Assembly (NCBI RefSeq): GCF_003432075.1
Contig: NZ_QWBU01000003.1
Location: 558,001-622,000, forward strand
Direction of reading: 5' to 3'
Length of the DNA stretch: 64,000 bases
Source of the DNA: Shinella sp. WSJ-2
GTDB lineage: Bacteria; Pseudomonadota; Alphaproteobacteria; Rhizobiales; Rhizobiaceae
In this document: positions 8,950-18,535 of the stretch, in pieces
How the letters are laid out: each line of letters begins with the position of its first letter
Position numbering within the stretch: the stretch's first letter is position 1
Program-made: the position numbers and the translations under genes
Notes under the pieces: model-generated
Database searches by the model: none
Told to the model about the DNA's origin: nothing
The model's input: the letters and a program-made list of their open reading frames with translations, nothing else

Positions 8950-9579
8950 TCAACCGAGCGAAAGCACGCTCTGCGTGGGATCGGTGCCACCCGGCAGCGT
9001 GCCGGCGGCAAAGCCCGCGAGAACCCGGCGATAGAGCGCGTGTTCCTGCACCAGAACCCGCGCCGCAAGGCTGTCGGCCGTGTCCGCATTCAGGATTGGC
9101 ACGACGGCCTGCGCCAGGATCGGGCCTTCGTCCATGCCGGCATTCACGAGATGCACCGTGCAGCCGGAAACCCGCATGCCGGCGTCGATGGCGCGCTGGT
9201 GCGTATGCAGTCCGGGGAAGAGCGGCAGAAGCGAGGGGTGGATGTTCAGGATGCGGCCTTCGTAGGGACGGATGAAATCCGCGCTGAGGAGGCGCATATA
9301 GCCCGCGAGGCACAGAAGGTCCGGACGGTAATCCGCAAGCGCGGCGAGAATTGCCGCCTCATGCGCATCCTTGCTGGCGAAATCCTTGCGCAGGAAGGTG
9401 CGGGTCGGAATGCCAAGCGCTTGCGCCTTCGCGAGCCCGCCTGCATCGGCTTTGTCGGAGAAGACTGCGACGATTTCGGCTGGAAAATCCGGCGCTTCGG
9501 CGGCTTTGGCCAGAGCCAGCATGTTGGAGCCGCCGCCGGAGATGAAGGCGACGACGCGCTTGCGGGCCGGGCTCGTCAT
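8950..9579 (-). CDS. purN: phosphoribosylglycinamide formyltransferase
   Basis: PurN transfers the formyl group of 10-formyl-tetrahydrofolate to GAR in the third step of purine synthesis. The 209-residue protein shows the phosphate-binding loop SGGGSN (14-19), the catalytic Asn/His pair in [10 protein letters not shown] and the catalytic Asp in [10 protein letters not shown]. Its ATG overlaps the purM stop by four bases (ATGA at 9576-9579), so the two purine genes are coupled. Confidence 0.97.
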   Translation of the reverse strand: MTSPARKRVVAFISGGGSNMLALAKAAEAPDFPAEIVAVFSDKADAGGLAKAQALGIPTRTFLRKDFASKDAHEAAILAALADYRPDLLCLAGYMRLLSADFIRPYEGRILNIHPSLLPLFPGLHTHQRAIDAGMRVSGCTVHLVNAGMDEGPILAQAVVPILNADTADSLAARVLVQEHALYRRVLAGFAAGTLPGGTDPTQSVLSLG

Positions 9580-10649
9580 AGGGCGAGCGTGCCCTTGTAG
9601 ATCGTGCCGGCGGCACCCTCGTCACGAGCGACCATGCGGCCGAGGCGGAAGACGCTCTCGCCTTCGCCGGTCAGCACGGCGGCGACCTCGTCGGCCTTGT
9701 CGGCCGGTACGACGGCAATCATGCCGACGCCGCAATTGAAGGTGCGCAGCATTTCCTTGGCTTCCACGCCGCCGGTCTTCGCCAGCCACGAGAACACGGC
9801 CGGGGCCTTGACGGCATCGAGGTCGATCTCGGCGGCCAGGTGCTTGGGCAGCACGCGCGGAATGTTTTCCGGAAAGCCGCCGCCGGTGATATGCGCCAGG
9901 GCCTTGATGGAGCCCGTCTCGCGGATCGCCTTCAGGAGCTGCTTCACATAGATCTTCGTCGGCGTCAGCAGGGCTTCGCCCAGCGTCTTGCCGGCTTCGA
10001 ACGGGGCCGGTACATCCCAGGCGAGGCCCGAGAGGGTAACGATCTTGCGCACCAGCGAATAGCCGTTGGAATGTACGCCGGAGGAGGCGAGGCCGAGGAT
10101 GACGTCGCCTTCGGCGATGTCGCCCGCCGGCAGCAGTTGGCCGCGCTCGGCCGCGCCGACGGCAAAGCCCGCGAGATCATAGTCGCCATGCGAATACATG
10201 CCGGGCATTTCGGCGGTTTCGCCGCCGATCAGCGCGCAGCCAGCCTGGCGGCAGCCTTCGGCAATGCCCTGCACGATGGCCGCACCCTGATCCGGATCAA
10301 GCTTGCCGGTGGCGAAATAGTCGAGGAAGAAGAGCGGCTCGGCGCCCTGCACCACGAGATCGTTGACGCACATGGCGACGAGGTCGATACCGACGGTGTC
10401 GTGACGGTCCGCGTCGATGGCGATCTTCAGCTTGGTGCCGACGCCGTCATTTGCCGCGACGAGCACCGGATCCTCGAAGCCGGCGGCCTTCAGATCGAAC
10501 AGGCCGCCGAAGCCGCCGATCTCGCCGTCTGCACCCGGGCGGCGCGTCGAGCGCACGGCCGGCTTGATCTTCTCGACCATCAGGTTGCCCGCGTCGATAT
10601 CGACGCCCGCATCGCTATAGGTCAGACCGTTCTTTCCCGACTGGCTCAT
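9576..10649 (-). CDS. purM: phosphoribosylformylglycinamidine cyclo-ligase
   Basis: PurM (AIR synthetase) closes the imidazole ring of FGAM with ATP in the fifth step of purine synthesis. The 357-residue protein has the usual N-terminal [14 protein letters not shown], the ATP/metal segment [11 protein letters not shown] and the C-terminal [15 protein letters not shown]. The ATG at 10649 matches family length; the frame extends 21 codons further, but [11 protein letters not shown] is the typical start. It heads the purMN operon and is divergent from the permease gene. Confidence 0.97.
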   Translation of the reverse strand: MSQSGKNGLTYSDAGVDIDAGNLMVEKIKPAVRSTRRPGADGEIGGFGGLFDLKAAGFEDPVLVAANDGVGTKLKIAIDADRHDTVGIDLVAMCVNDLVVQGAEPLFFLDYFATGKLDPDQGAAIVQGIAEGCRQAGCALIGGETAEMPGMYSHGDYDLAGFAVGAAERGQLLPAGDIAEGDVILGLASSGVHSNGYSLVRKIVTLSGLAWDVPAPFEAGKTLGEALLTPTKIYVKQLLKAIRETGSIKALAHITGGGFPENIPRVLPKHLAAEIDLDAVKAPAVFSWLAKTGGVEAKEMLRTFNCGVGMIAVVPADKADEVAAVLTGEGESVFRLGRMVARDEGAAGTIYKGTLAL

Positions 10650-10854
10650 GCTCTCGTCTCCGGACTTGCGCGCTGTTCGCGCCCGATTGGCATGCTGGGG
10701 CGGCAAGTGCAAGACGAATGCCGGGAAGTCAGGGCTTTTTTCACCGATTTACCCGGCACGATGCCCCATTCGCCCGGCGAGCCTTGACCGCAATCCGCCC
10801 CGCATCCTATCTCCATTCCGTAGCGGCGACGATAAAAACACGAGGAAGAGCGCG

Positions 10855-11976
10855 ATGGCAGCCCATATCAGCGGCGCGGGATTGAAGCGGCAGGTGATCT
10901 TCTGGCTTATCGCCTTCGTCTTCTTCGTGCTTTTCCTGCTGGTGTTTAGCGATATCCTCTTGCCGTTCATCGCGGGCATGGCGCTCGCCTATTTCCTCGA
11001 TCCGGTCGCCGATCGGCTGGAGCGCATCGGCCTTTCGCGCATGATGTCGACTGTGGTCATCCTCGTGACCTTCGTCATCCTCTTCGCGCTTTCGCTGATG
11101 ATCGTCATCCCTTTGCTTGCCACGCAGGCCGCCGAATTTCTGGAAAAGCTGCCCGGCTATGTCACCCAGCTTCAGGAGCTGGTGGCCAATTTCAATCCCA
11201 ATCTGCTCCCGACCTGGATCAGCAGCCAGATGGGCACGATCAAGCAGAGCTTCTCCTCCATCCTTGCAGAAGGGGCAGGTTTCCTCGGCACGGTGTTCAA
11301 GCAGCTGTGGAATTCCGGCATGGCGCTGGTCAACATCGTCTCGCTGCTCGTCGTCACACCCGTCGTCGCCTTCTATCTGCTGCTGGACTGGGACCGCATG
11401 ATCGCCAAGGTCGATAGCTGGGTGCCGCGCGACTATGTCGGCAATGTCCGGCAGATCGCCGCCGAGATGGACGCGGCGATTTCCGGCTTCGTGCGCGGGC
11501 AGGGCTCCATCTGCATCATCCTCGGCCTTTATTACGGTATCGGGCTTTCCTTCGCGGGCCTCAATTTCGGCCTGCTGATCGGCCTCTTCGCCGGCCTGAT
11601 CAGCTTCGTTCCCTATGTCGGCTCGCTGGTCGGCCTGGTGCTTGCCATCGGCGTCGCTGTCGTGCAGTTCTGGCCGGATTACTGGATGGTCGTGCTGATC
11701 GCCGCCATCTTCTTCTCCGGCCAGTTCATCGAGGGCAATATCCTCCAGCCGAAACTGGTCGGCTCGCGTGTCGGGCTGCATCCGGTCTGGCTGATGTTCG
11801 CGCTCGTCGCCTTCGGCGCGCTGTTCGGCTTCGTCGGGCTGATGATCGCCGTGCCGGCCGCCGCCGCCGTCGGCGTGCTTGTCCGCTTCGGCCTGTCGCG
11901 CTACCTTGAAAGCGATCTCTACTACGGCGCGAGCAAACCCGTTCTCCTGGAAGAGAGCACGCCGGACGGCGAATAA
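10855..11976 (+). CDS. AI-2E/PerM-family membrane transporter
   Basis: This 373-residue polytopic inner-membrane protein is of the AI-2E transporter (PerM/TqsA) family. It has two N-terminal membrane segments, a hydrophilic amphipathic middle region (about 95-170), and about five more membrane segments including the family motif IEGNILQPKLVG, then a charged tail. Substrates of most members are unknown, and some act as Na+/H+ antiporters. The ATG at 10855 has the ribosome-binding site GAGGAAGAG; the longer open frame upstream is not protein-like. It lies 22 bases before hdaA, as in other rhizobia, and is probably co-transcribed with it. Confidence 0.88.
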   Translation: MAAHISGAGLKRQVIFWLIAFVFFVLFLLVFSDILLPFIAGMALAYFLDPVADRLERIGLSRMMSTVVILVTFVILFALSLMIVIPLLATQAAEFLEKLPGYVTQLQELVANFNPNLLPTWISSQMGTIKQSFSSILAEGAGFLGTVFKQLWNSGMALVNIVSLLVVTPVVAFYLLLDWDRMIAKVDSWVPRDYVGNVRQIAAEMDAAISGFVRGQGSICIILGLYYGIGLSFAGLNFGLLIGLFAGLISFVPYVGSLVGLVLAIGVAVVQFWPDYWMVVLIAAIFFSGQFIEGNILQPKLVGSRVGLHPVWLMFALVAFGALFGFVGLMIAVPAAAAVGVLVRFGLSRYLESDLYYGASKPVLLEESTPDGE

Positions 11977-11998
11977 GACAGAGTATCCGAGTAAAGCC

Positions 11999-12685
11999 AT
12001 GACTTCGCGCAACAAAGCCGAGCAGCTGCCGCTCGCCTTCGGACACGACCCGGCAACAGGCCGCGACGACCTCCTGATCGCCGAGCCCGTCGATGCCGCG
12101 GTCGCGATGATCGACGCCTGGCCGCACTGGCCGGCACCCGTCGTCATCATCGCCGGCCCTGTCGGCTCCGGAAAGTCGCACCTCGCCGCGATCTGGCGCG
12201 AGAAGGCCGGCGCCGCGCTGATCGAGGCAAAGGCCGGGACGGGCGCGGAGGAAGCGGCCGAACACGGCCCCGTCCTGATCGAGGACGCGGACCGCAATGG
12301 CTTCCACGACCGCACACTGTTCCACATCATCAACAATGTGCGCCAGAACGGCCATACGCTGCTCATCACGAGCCGCCTCTGGCCGATGTCCTGGCCCGTC
12401 GAACTGCCGGACCTGCGCTCGCGCCTCAAGGCGGCGACCGTGGTGGAGATCGGCGAACCCGACGACGAACTGCTGTCACAAGTCATCGTTAAGCTCTTCG
12501 CTGACCGCCAGCTCTTCGTCGAGGACAGGCTGGTTGCCTATATGGTGGCGCGCATGGAGCGCTCGCTGGAAGCGGCGCAGACGCTGGTCGAACGGCTCGA
12601 CCGTCTCGCGCTCGCCCGCGGCAGCCGCATCACGCGCACGCTGGCGCAGGAGGTTTTGGGCGAGATGGTCGGCGGCGAGGATTGA
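11999..12685 (+). CDS. hdaA: DnaA-inactivating AAA+ homologue HdaA
   Basis: HdaA promotes hydrolysis of DnaA-bound ATP at the clamp-loaded replisome and so prevents re-initiation of replication. The 228-residue protein has the N-terminal sliding-clamp-binding motif QLPLAF (9-14), a Walker A loop GPVGSGKS (53-60), a Walker B-like VLIEDAD, and a small C-terminal AAA+ lid, but no DnaA-type DNA-binding domain IV. Upstream is the permease gene; downstream, after 94 bases, is ppk. The stop codon directly abuts a PHO-box-like repeat that probably belongs to the ppk promoter. Confidence 0.93.
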   Translation: MTSRNKAEQLPLAFGHDPATGRDDLLIAEPVDAAVAMIDAWPHWPAPVVIIAGPVGSGKSHLAAIWREKAGAALIEAKAGTGAEEAAEHGPVLIEDADRNGFHDRTLFHIINNVRQNGHTLLITSRLWPMSWPVELPDLRSRLKAATVVEIGEPDDELLSQVIVKLFADRQLFVEDRLVAYMVARMERSLEAAQTLVERLDRLALARGSRITRTLAQEVLGEMVGGED

Positions 12686-12717
12686 CTGTCACAGTTCTGT
12701 CGTCAAACTGGGTTAAG
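12686..12717 (+). promoter_or_regulatory. candidate PhoB (PHO) box and -10 upstream of ppk
   Basis: CTGTCAC-AGTT-CTGTCGT (12686-12703) matches the PHO-box pattern of two CTGTCAT half-sites 11 bases apart at 12 of 14 positions. A weaker third phased half-site (CTGGGTT) begins at 12708. A possible -10 (GTTAAG, 12712-12717) lies about 8 bases downstream. The box starts at the base after the hdaA stop and lies 77 bases before the ppk ATG. Confidence 0.6.
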
Positions 12718-12779
12718 CGCTTCGTAAAAAAGTAGAAATCGTTTCCGTCATTTGTGACGGCAGTCAGGGCGGACTTCTC

Positions 12780-14999
12780 ATGGACACGGGCAACCCGGAC
12801 CTTTCTCAAGAAAATCCCGCCGAGGGTCATCAGCCGCAAGCGCCCGCGCCCGGCATCGATGTCGAAGCCCTGATGGCGAGCCCGGAACGCTTCATCAACC
12901 GTGAATTCTCCTGGCTGCAATTCAATCGCCGCGTTCTCGAAGAAACGCTGAACACCGCTCATCCGCTGCTTGAGCGCGTGCGCTTCCTGTCGATTTCGGC
13001 CGCCAACCTCGATGAATTCTTCATGGTGCGCGTCGCCGGCCTCGAAGGCCAGGTGCGCCAGGGCATCGCGATCCGCAGCCCCGACGGCAAGACCTCGGCC
13101 GAACAGCTCGACGATATCCTGAAGGAGATCGACAATCTCCAGATGGAGCAGCAGGCCTCGCTGGCCGTACTGCAGCAATATCTCGCCAAGGAAGACATCC
13201 TGATCGTACGCCCGACGGCGCTTTCGAGTGACGACAAGGTCTGGCTGCAGCAGGAATTCACCCAGTCGATCTTCCCGGTGCTGACGCCGCTCTCCATCGA
13301 CCCGGCGCATCCGTTCCCCTTCATCCCGAACCTCGGCTTCTCGATCGGTCTCCAGCTCGACAGCACCATGGGCAAGGAACCGATGACGGCACTCCTGCGC
13401 CTGCCGGTCGCGCTCGATCGCTTCATCCGCCTGCCGGATGCCAAGGGCGCGATCCGATATATTACGTTGGAAGATGCCGTCGGCCTGTTCATCGGCAAAC
13501 TCTTCCCCGGTTATATCGTGCGCGGCTCGGGGACGTTCCGCATCATCCGCGACAGCGATATCGAAGTGGAGGAAGAGGCCGAAGATCTCGTGCGCTTCTT
13601 CGAGACGGCGCTGAAGCGCCGCCGCCGCGGCTCGGTGATCCGCATCGAGACCGATTCCGAAATGCCGGACACGCTGCGCCGCTTCGTGGTCGGCGAGCTC
13701 GGCGTGCCGGAAAACCGCGTTGCCGTCCTTCCGGGATTGCTCGCGCTCAATACCCTGTCGGAAATCACCAAGGCGCCGCGCAACGATCTCCGGTTCGAGC
13801 CCTACAATGCCCGATTTCCCGAACGCGTCCGGGAACACGCCGGCGATTGCTTTGCCGCAATCCGCGAAAAGGACATGGTCGTCCACCACCCCTACGAAAG
13901 CTTCGACGTGGTGGTCCAGTTCCTTCTCCAGGCTGCGCGCGATCCTGACGTTCTGGCGATAAAGCAGACGCTCTACCGCACCTCCAACGACAGCCCGATC
14001 GTGCGCGCGCTGATCGATGCGGCCGAAGCCGGCAAGTCGGTGACGGCGCTCGTTGAGTTGAAGGCCCGCTTCGACGAAGAGGCCAATATCCGCTGGGCGC
14101 GCGACCTGGAGCGCGCCGGCGTGCAGGTCGTCTTCGGCTTCATCGAACTTAAGACCCACGCCAAGATGTCGATGGTGGTGCGGCGCGAGGAGGGCAAGCT
14201 GCGGACCTATTGCCACCTCGGCACCGGCAACTACCACCCGATTACCGCGAAGATCTATACGGACCTGTCCTTCTTCACCTGCAACCCGACCATCGCCAAC
14301 GACATGGCGAATATCTTCAACTTCATCACCGGCTACGGCGAGCCCGAAGCCGGCATGAAGCTCGCCTTCTCGCCCTATACGCTGCGCCCGCGCATCCTTC
14401 GGCACATTGATGAGGAGATTGCGCATGCGAAGAACGGCGCGCCGGCGGCGATCTGGATGAAGATGAATTCGCTTGTGGATCCCGAAACGATCGATGCGCT
14501 GTACCGCGCCAGCCAAGCCGGCGTGGCCGTCGATCTGGTGGTGCGCGGCATCTGCTGTCTGCGGCCGCAGGTGCCGGGCCTGTCGGACAATATCCGCGTC
14601 AAATCCATCGTCGGCCGCTTCCTCGAACATTCCCGCATCTTCTGCTTCGGCAATGGCCACGGGCTTCCCTCCGACAAGGCGCTGGTTTATATAGGCTCGG
14701 CGGACATGATGCCGCGAAACCTGGACCGGCGGGTCGAGACACTCGTGCCTCTGATCAACCGGACGGTGCATGAGCAGGTTCTCTCGCAGATCATGTTGGG
14801 CAATCTCATCGATAACCAGCAGAGCTACGAGATTCTTGCGGACGGAACGTCCCGGCGCATGGAAGTGCAGCCCGGTGCCGAGCCGTTCAACGCTCAGCAC
14901 TACTTCATGACCAATCCCAGCCTGTCGGGCCGGGGTGAAGCCCTGAAGTCCTCCGCACCGAAGGCGATCGCGGGCTGGCAAGGCCGCCGGAAGAAATAA
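12780..14999 (+). CDS. ppk: polyphosphate kinase 1
   Basis: PPK1 reversibly polymerises the gamma-phosphate of ATP into inorganic polyphosphate. The 739-residue protein has the N-terminal domain ([19 protein letters not shown] at about 38), the head domain, and two phospholipase-D-like C-terminal domains. The two catalytic His positions are H460 (KTHAKMSM) and H479 ([10 protein letters not shown]), with the same 19-residue spacing as H435/H454 of the E. coli enzyme. It is followed after 11 bases by ppx, so synthesis and degradation of polyphosphate are co-transcribed. A PHO-box-like repeat upstream suggests induction under phosphate limitation. Confidence 0.97.
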   Translation: MDTGNPDLSQENPAEGHQPQAPAPGIDVEALMASPERFINREFSWLQFNRRVLEETLNTAHPLLERVRFLSISAANLDEFFMVRVAGLEGQVRQGIAIRSPDGKTSAEQLDDILKEIDNLQMEQQASLAVLQQYLAKEDILIVRPTALSSDDKVWLQQEFTQSIFPVLTPLSIDPAHPFPFIPNLGFSIGLQLDSTMGKEPMTALLRLPVALDRFIRLPDAKGAIRYITLEDAVGLFIGKLFPGYIVRGSGTFRIIRDSDIEVEEEAEDLVRFFETALKRRRRGSVIRIETDSEMPDTLRRFVVGELGVPENRVAVLPGLLALNTLSEITKAPRNDLRFEPYNARFPERVREHAGDCFAAIREKDMVVHHPYESFDVVVQFLLQAARDPDVLAIKQTLYRTSNDSPIVRALIDAAEAGKSVTALVELKARFDEEANIRWARDLERAGVQVVFGFIELKTHAKMSMVVRREEGKLRTYCHLGTGNYHPITAKIYTDLSFFTCNPTIANDMANIFNFITGYGEPEAGMKLAFSPYTLRPRILRHIDEEIAHAKNGAPAAIWMKMNSLVDPETIDALYRASQAGVAVDLVVRGICCLRPQVPGLSDNIRVKSIVGRFLEHSRIFCFGNGHGLPSDKALVYIGSADMMPRNLDRRVETLVPLINRTVHEQVLSQIMLGNLIDNQQSYEILADGTSRRMEVQPGAEPFNAQHYFMTNPSLSGRGEALKSSAPKAIAGWQGRRKK

Positions 15000-15010
15000 A
15001 CTGGAACCGC

Positions 15011-16531
15011 ATGGTTGAATCTGAAGCGCAGGGGCGTTTGCCTGGAATTGCCCCGGTGTCGGTCGTGGATATCGGTTCCAACTCTATACGCCTCGTGATC
15101 TACGAGGGCATGAGCCGTTCCCCCGCCGTCCTGTTCAACGAGAAGGTTATGTGCGGCCTCGGCAAGGGGCTCGCCAAGACCGGCCGCATGGACGAGGCGA
15201 GCGTCGACCGCGCGCTGGCCGCCCTGCACCGGTTCAAGGCCCTTTCCTGGCAGGCCCGCACCTCCACCATGTATGCGCTGGCGACCGCCGCCGCGCGCGA
15301 GGCGGAGAACGGCCCCGATTTCATCCACCGCGCCGAGATGATTCTCGGCCAGAAGGTGCGCGTGCTGACCGGCGAGGAGGAGGCCTATTTCTCCGCCCTC
15401 GGCATCGTCAGCGGCTTTGCCGATACCGACGGCATCGTCGGCGATCTCGGCGGCGGCTCGCTGGAGCTGGTCGATGTCGCCGGCGTGCAGGTCGGCAAGG
15501 GCATCACCTTGCCGCTCGGCGGCATCCGCCTGTCCGAAGCCTCGGGCGGCTCGGCCGCACAAGCCCGCATCGTCGCGCGCAAATATCTGCGCAATGCCGA
15601 TCTCCTGAAGAAGGGCGCCGGCCGCGCCTTCTATGCCGTCGGCGGCACCTGGCGCGCCATCGGTGCGCTGCATATGGAAATGCAGAACTACCCGCTGCAC
15701 ATGATCCAGGGCTACGAACTCGGCTTCTCCGATGCCATGGATTTCCTGACGGACATCGTCACCGCCAAGGACCAGAAAGACTCCGCCTACAGCGCGATTT
15801 CCAAGAGCCGCCGCAATCTCCTGCCGTTTGGCGCCGTCGCCATGCAGGAGACGATCGCCATCATGAAGCCCTCGCGGGTGTTCTTCTCCGCCCAGGGCGT
15901 GCGTGAAGGCTATCTGTATTCGCTGCTCGCCGATCGGGAGAAGGCGCGCGATCCGTTGCTGGCCGCCGCCAGCGAGCTTGCCATCCTGCGCGCCCGCTCG
16001 CCGGAACACGCTCGCGAACTGGCCGCCTGGACTGGCCGCATGATGCCGCTCTTCGGCATTACCGAGACCGACGAGGAGCATCGCTACCGCGAAGCCGCCT
16101 GCCTGCTTGCCGATATCAGTTGGCGCGCGCACCCGGATTATCGCGGCCTGCAGGCGCTGAACCTCATCGCGCATGGCACCTTTATCGGCATCACCCATCC
16201 CGGCCGCGCCTTTATCGCGCTCGCCAACTATTACCGTTTCGAAGGCCTGAACGACGACGCCGTCAGCAGTTCGCTCGCCGCGATCGCGACACCGCGCCTG
16301 CGCGAACTGGCAAAGCTTGTCGGCGGCCTGCTGCGCATCGTCTATCTGTTCTCGGCCTCCATGCCGGGCGTCGTGCCGCATCTGGCGTTCCGCAAATCGG
16401 CGAGCCCGGATATCGACCTCGAACTCGTCGTGCCCTCGGACTATTCCGAGCTTGCCGGCGAGCGCCTCGATGGCCGTCTGCAGCAGCTTGCCAAGCTCAC
16501 CGGCAAGCGGCTTGCCTTCAAATTCCTGTAA
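15011..16531 (+). CDS. ppx: exopolyphosphatase (Ppx/GppA family)
   Basis: This enzyme releases orthophosphate from the ends of polyphosphate, and family members may also hydrolyse pppGpp. The 506-residue protein has the ASKHA phosphate-binding motifs: phosphate-1 VVDIGSNSIRLVIYE near residue 18 and phosphate-2 GDLGGGSLELVDV near residue 144. A C-terminal HD-like helical region follows (about 310-500). It is 11 bases downstream of ppk and 8 bases upstream of the secreted DUF922 gene, forming a ppk-ppx-DUF922 unit. Confidence 0.95.
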   Translation: MVESEAQGRLPGIAPVSVVDIGSNSIRLVIYEGMSRSPAVLFNEKVMCGLGKGLAKTGRMDEASVDRALAALHRFKALSWQARTSTMYALATAAAREAENGPDFIHRAEMILGQKVRVLTGEEEAYFSALGIVSGFADTDGIVGDLGGGSLELVDVAGVQVGKGITLPLGGIRLSEASGGSAAQARIVARKYLRNADLLKKGAGRAFYAVGGTWRAIGALHMEMQNYPLHMIQGYELGFSDAMDFLTDIVTAKDQKDSAYSAISKSRRNLLPFGAVAMQETIAIMKPSRVFFSAQGVREGYLYSLLADREKARDPLLAAASELAILRARSPEHARELAAWTGRMMPLFGITETDEEHRYREAACLLADISWRAHPDYRGLQALNLIAHGTFIGITHPGRAFIALANYYRFEGLNDDAVSSSLAAIATPRLRELAKLVGGLLRIVYLFSASMPGVVPHLAFRKSASPDIDLELVVPSDYSELAGERLDGRLQQLAKLTGKRLAFKFL

Positions 16532-16539
16532 GGCCTGCC

Positions 16540-17133
16540 ATGCGTACTGCGTTTCGTTTCCTTTTCGCCGCCAGTCTCTTTCTTTCCGGCCATGCCGCCG
16601 CGCAGGACTGGCAGGCAACCGAGCGGGTCGAGCCCTATACGGTGCAAGGGGACACCGGCCTCGAAATCTATCAGTCGATCGGCGAGCGCGGCCCGAAACT
16701 CGGCGTTGCCCGCGTCATCGCCCATACCGGCTTCAAGCTGACCTGGACGCGCAAATACGAGCGCCAGGGGGATGCGTGCGTCATCACGGTGAACAAGCCG
16801 AAGCTCATCATCACCTACACCTTGCCCAAGCTGAAATCGAAACTCTCCGAGCCGCTGAAAAGCCGCTGGGACACCTTTATCGCGGGCGTCACCGCGCATG
16901 AAAAAATCCACGGCGATTTTATCAAGGACATGGTCAAGCAGATCGAGGCGATGAGCGTCGGCATGACGGTCGAGAACGACCCGAACTGCCGGAAGATCCG
17001 TCCGCAGCTGCAGGCGCGCCTCGGCGAACTCTCCGACGCCCAGCGCGCTCGCAGCCGTGAATTCGACAAGGTCGAGCTCAGCGATGGCGGCAATGTGCAC
17101 CAGTTGATTCTGCAGTTGGTCGATCCGAGGTAA
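16540..17133 (+). CDS. secreted DUF922-family protein with HExxH motif
   Basis: This 197-residue exported protein of the DUF922 family (described as predicted secreted Zn-dependent proteases) has a Sec signal peptide ending near HAAAQ (residues 18-22). The motif HEKIH (120-124) fits the zinc-protease HExxH pattern, and there are two cysteines (C80, C98 region absent; C near NDPNCRKI) that could pair in the periplasm. Proteolytic activity has not been established for the family, so it is an inference. The ATG at 16540 lies 8 bases after the ppx stop, so it is probably translated from the ppk-ppx mRNA; an overlapping longer frame inside ppx lacks a signal peptide and is a shadow. Confidence 0.82.
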   Translation: MRTAFRFLFAASLFLSGHAAAQDWQATERVEPYTVQGDTGLEIYQSIGERGPKLGVARVIAHTGFKLTWTRKYERQGDACVITVNKPKLIITYTLPKLKSKLSEPLKSRWDTFIAGVTAHEKIHGDFIKDMVKQIEAMSVGMTVENDPNCRKIRPQLQARLGELSDAQRARSREFDKVELSDGGNVHQLILQLVDPR

Positions 17134-17176
17134 GTTGAAGGGAAGGGCGGCACCACCAGATGCCGCCGCGTGCCGA

Positions 17177-18535
17177 TCACTCGGCCTTGAGGAGATCGCC
17201 CACTTCCAGAAGCACGAATTCGTTGTCGTCTGCCTTGTCCAGCGCGCGGCCGGCGGAGAAGGGCAGGTTGTTGTCGTTGCCGACGATGATGTGCGTCTCA
17301 TCCACGCGGTCGACGTTTTCGATCGTCAAGAACGGCATGTCGTAGAAGCCGTCGCCGCCGCCCTGGCGCTTCCTGTTTTCGGGATCGGCTATCTTCAGGA
17401 GATCGATATAACCGATCTTGCGCACGGCCCTGCCGACGTTCTCGTCAGTCATGGCGATCTTGTAGATACGCTTGATCCTGGAGGCGGTGGCGAAGCAATC
17501 CGGCTTCGGGGCCTTCGGGTCGGCGCAGGCCTTGTCGGCCGTGCCGGCGCCGTTGTCGCGCTCGATCACCAGGGCGGTCGTCTCGTCCAGCATGTTGAAA
17601 TCGCCGATCGCCTCGCCGCCTTCAGCGAGCGGATAGAGCCAACTGCGGCCCGTCCAAGCCTTGGACGCGACGTCGAGCTCGATGATGCGCAACGCCGGGC
17701 GGCCATCCGCCTGCTCGACGCTTTCGCTGTCGACCCAGATCGGGCCTTCCAGCAGGCCGTAGAGTTTCGAGCCGTCCTTCGAAAGCGCAAGGCCCTCATA
17801 GCCGCCGGAGCGCTTGAGATTGAAGACCGGCATCTTTTTCGACGGGTCGGCCTGGACGGTGAGCGTCGCATTGTCGGGCGAGGTCACCGGTTTGCCCTCG
17901 ACCTCCGTGGCGATGACGTCGTTCAGCTTGCCCTGAAGGTCGAACTTCAGGATGTAGGGACCGAATTCCTCGCCGATCCAGAACCCGTCGGCGACCGGCT
18001 GGATGGATTCCACGTCGAAATCGCCGCCCGTCAGATAGCGCTTCTCTGCACCTTCCATGACGATCGGGAAAGGCGCCTTCTTGTCCGGGTCGGAGAGGAA
18101 CACGGTCTTGACCGGTTCCATCGTGCCCTTGTCCCAGTCGAAGCGCACATTGTGGATCATCAGCATGGCGTCGGTGGAGTTCAGCTTATTGCCGAAACCG
18201 TTGTCGGACAGTGTCCAGAACGAGCCGTCGTCCATCGCCTTGATGCCGGAGAAACCCTGCATCGGCTGGCCGTCGAAGGGCAGGGAAAGGCCGGTTTCGC
18301 GCACGCCGTCCTTGCCCATGACGGTGCCGAGCGCATCGACGCGCTTGCGGTCGGCCGTCGAGAACTTGCCCGAGGTCTTGAGATAGTCGGCGGCATCGGC
18401 GGGTGCCGCGAGGATCGTATTGGCCGGAAGGATGGCATGGGCCTTCAGCGTGGCCGGAAATTCCTTTTCCGCGGCGAAGGCTGCGGTTGTCATCAGAAGC
18501 GAAAGGGCGGCGGTGGCAAAAAGATGTTTGGTCAT
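17177..18535 (-). CDS. secreted esterase-like/phytase-like protein
   Basis: This 452-residue exported protein belongs to the 'esterase-like activity of phytase' family (Phytase-like domain), predicted as a beta-propeller. It has a Sec signal peptide (cut near AAFA, residues 17-20) and the recurring family segments GFSGIKAMDDGSFWTLSDNG, GGDFDVESIQPVADGFWIGEEFGPY and GYEGLALSKDG. Members are thought to hydrolyse phosphate esters in the periplasm or outside; the substrate here is not known. The upstream region carries a phased array of PhoB half-sites and a fitting -10, so phosphate-starvation induction is likely. It converges with the DUF922 gene and stands alone in its transcript. Confidence 0.88.
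   Translation of the reverse strand: MTKHLFATAALSLLMTTAAFAAEKEFPATLKAHAILPANTILAAPADAADYLKTSGKFSTADRKRVDALGTVMGKDGVRETGLSLPFDGQPMQGFSGIKAMDDGSFWTLSDNGFGNKLNSTDAMLMIHNVRFDWDKGTMEPVKTVFLSDPDKKAPFPIVMEGAEKRYLTGGDFDVESIQPVADGFWIGEEFGPYILKFDLQGKLNDVIATEVEGKPVTSPDNATLTVQADPSKKMPVFNLKRSGGYEGLALSKDGSKLYGLLEGPIWVDSESVEQADGRPALRIIELDVASKAWTGRSWLYPLAEGGEAIGDFNMLDETTALVIERDNGAGTADKACADPKAPKPDCFATASRIKRIYKIAMTDENVGRAVRKIGYIDLLKIADPENRKRQGGGDGFYDMPFLTIENVDRVDETHIIVGNDNNLPFSAGRALDKADDNEFVLLEVGDLLKAE

Noticed and set aside
10807-12486. A 559-codon minus-strand frame
   Set aside because: It is antisense to the AI-2E-type permease and hdaA. Its charged, low-complexity translation (many Asp, Glu, His, Gln) is typical of an antisense frame over membrane-protein codons.
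12630-14981. A 783-codon minus-strand frame
   Set aside because: It is antisense to ppk, which has all catalytic residues; the frame is a by-product of codon bias.
17146-17167. GGCGGCA/TGCCGCC hairpin between the DUF922 and phytase-like genes as terminator
   Set aside because: The stem has only 7 bp, with no clear T-run on either strand, so I do not list it as a terminator.
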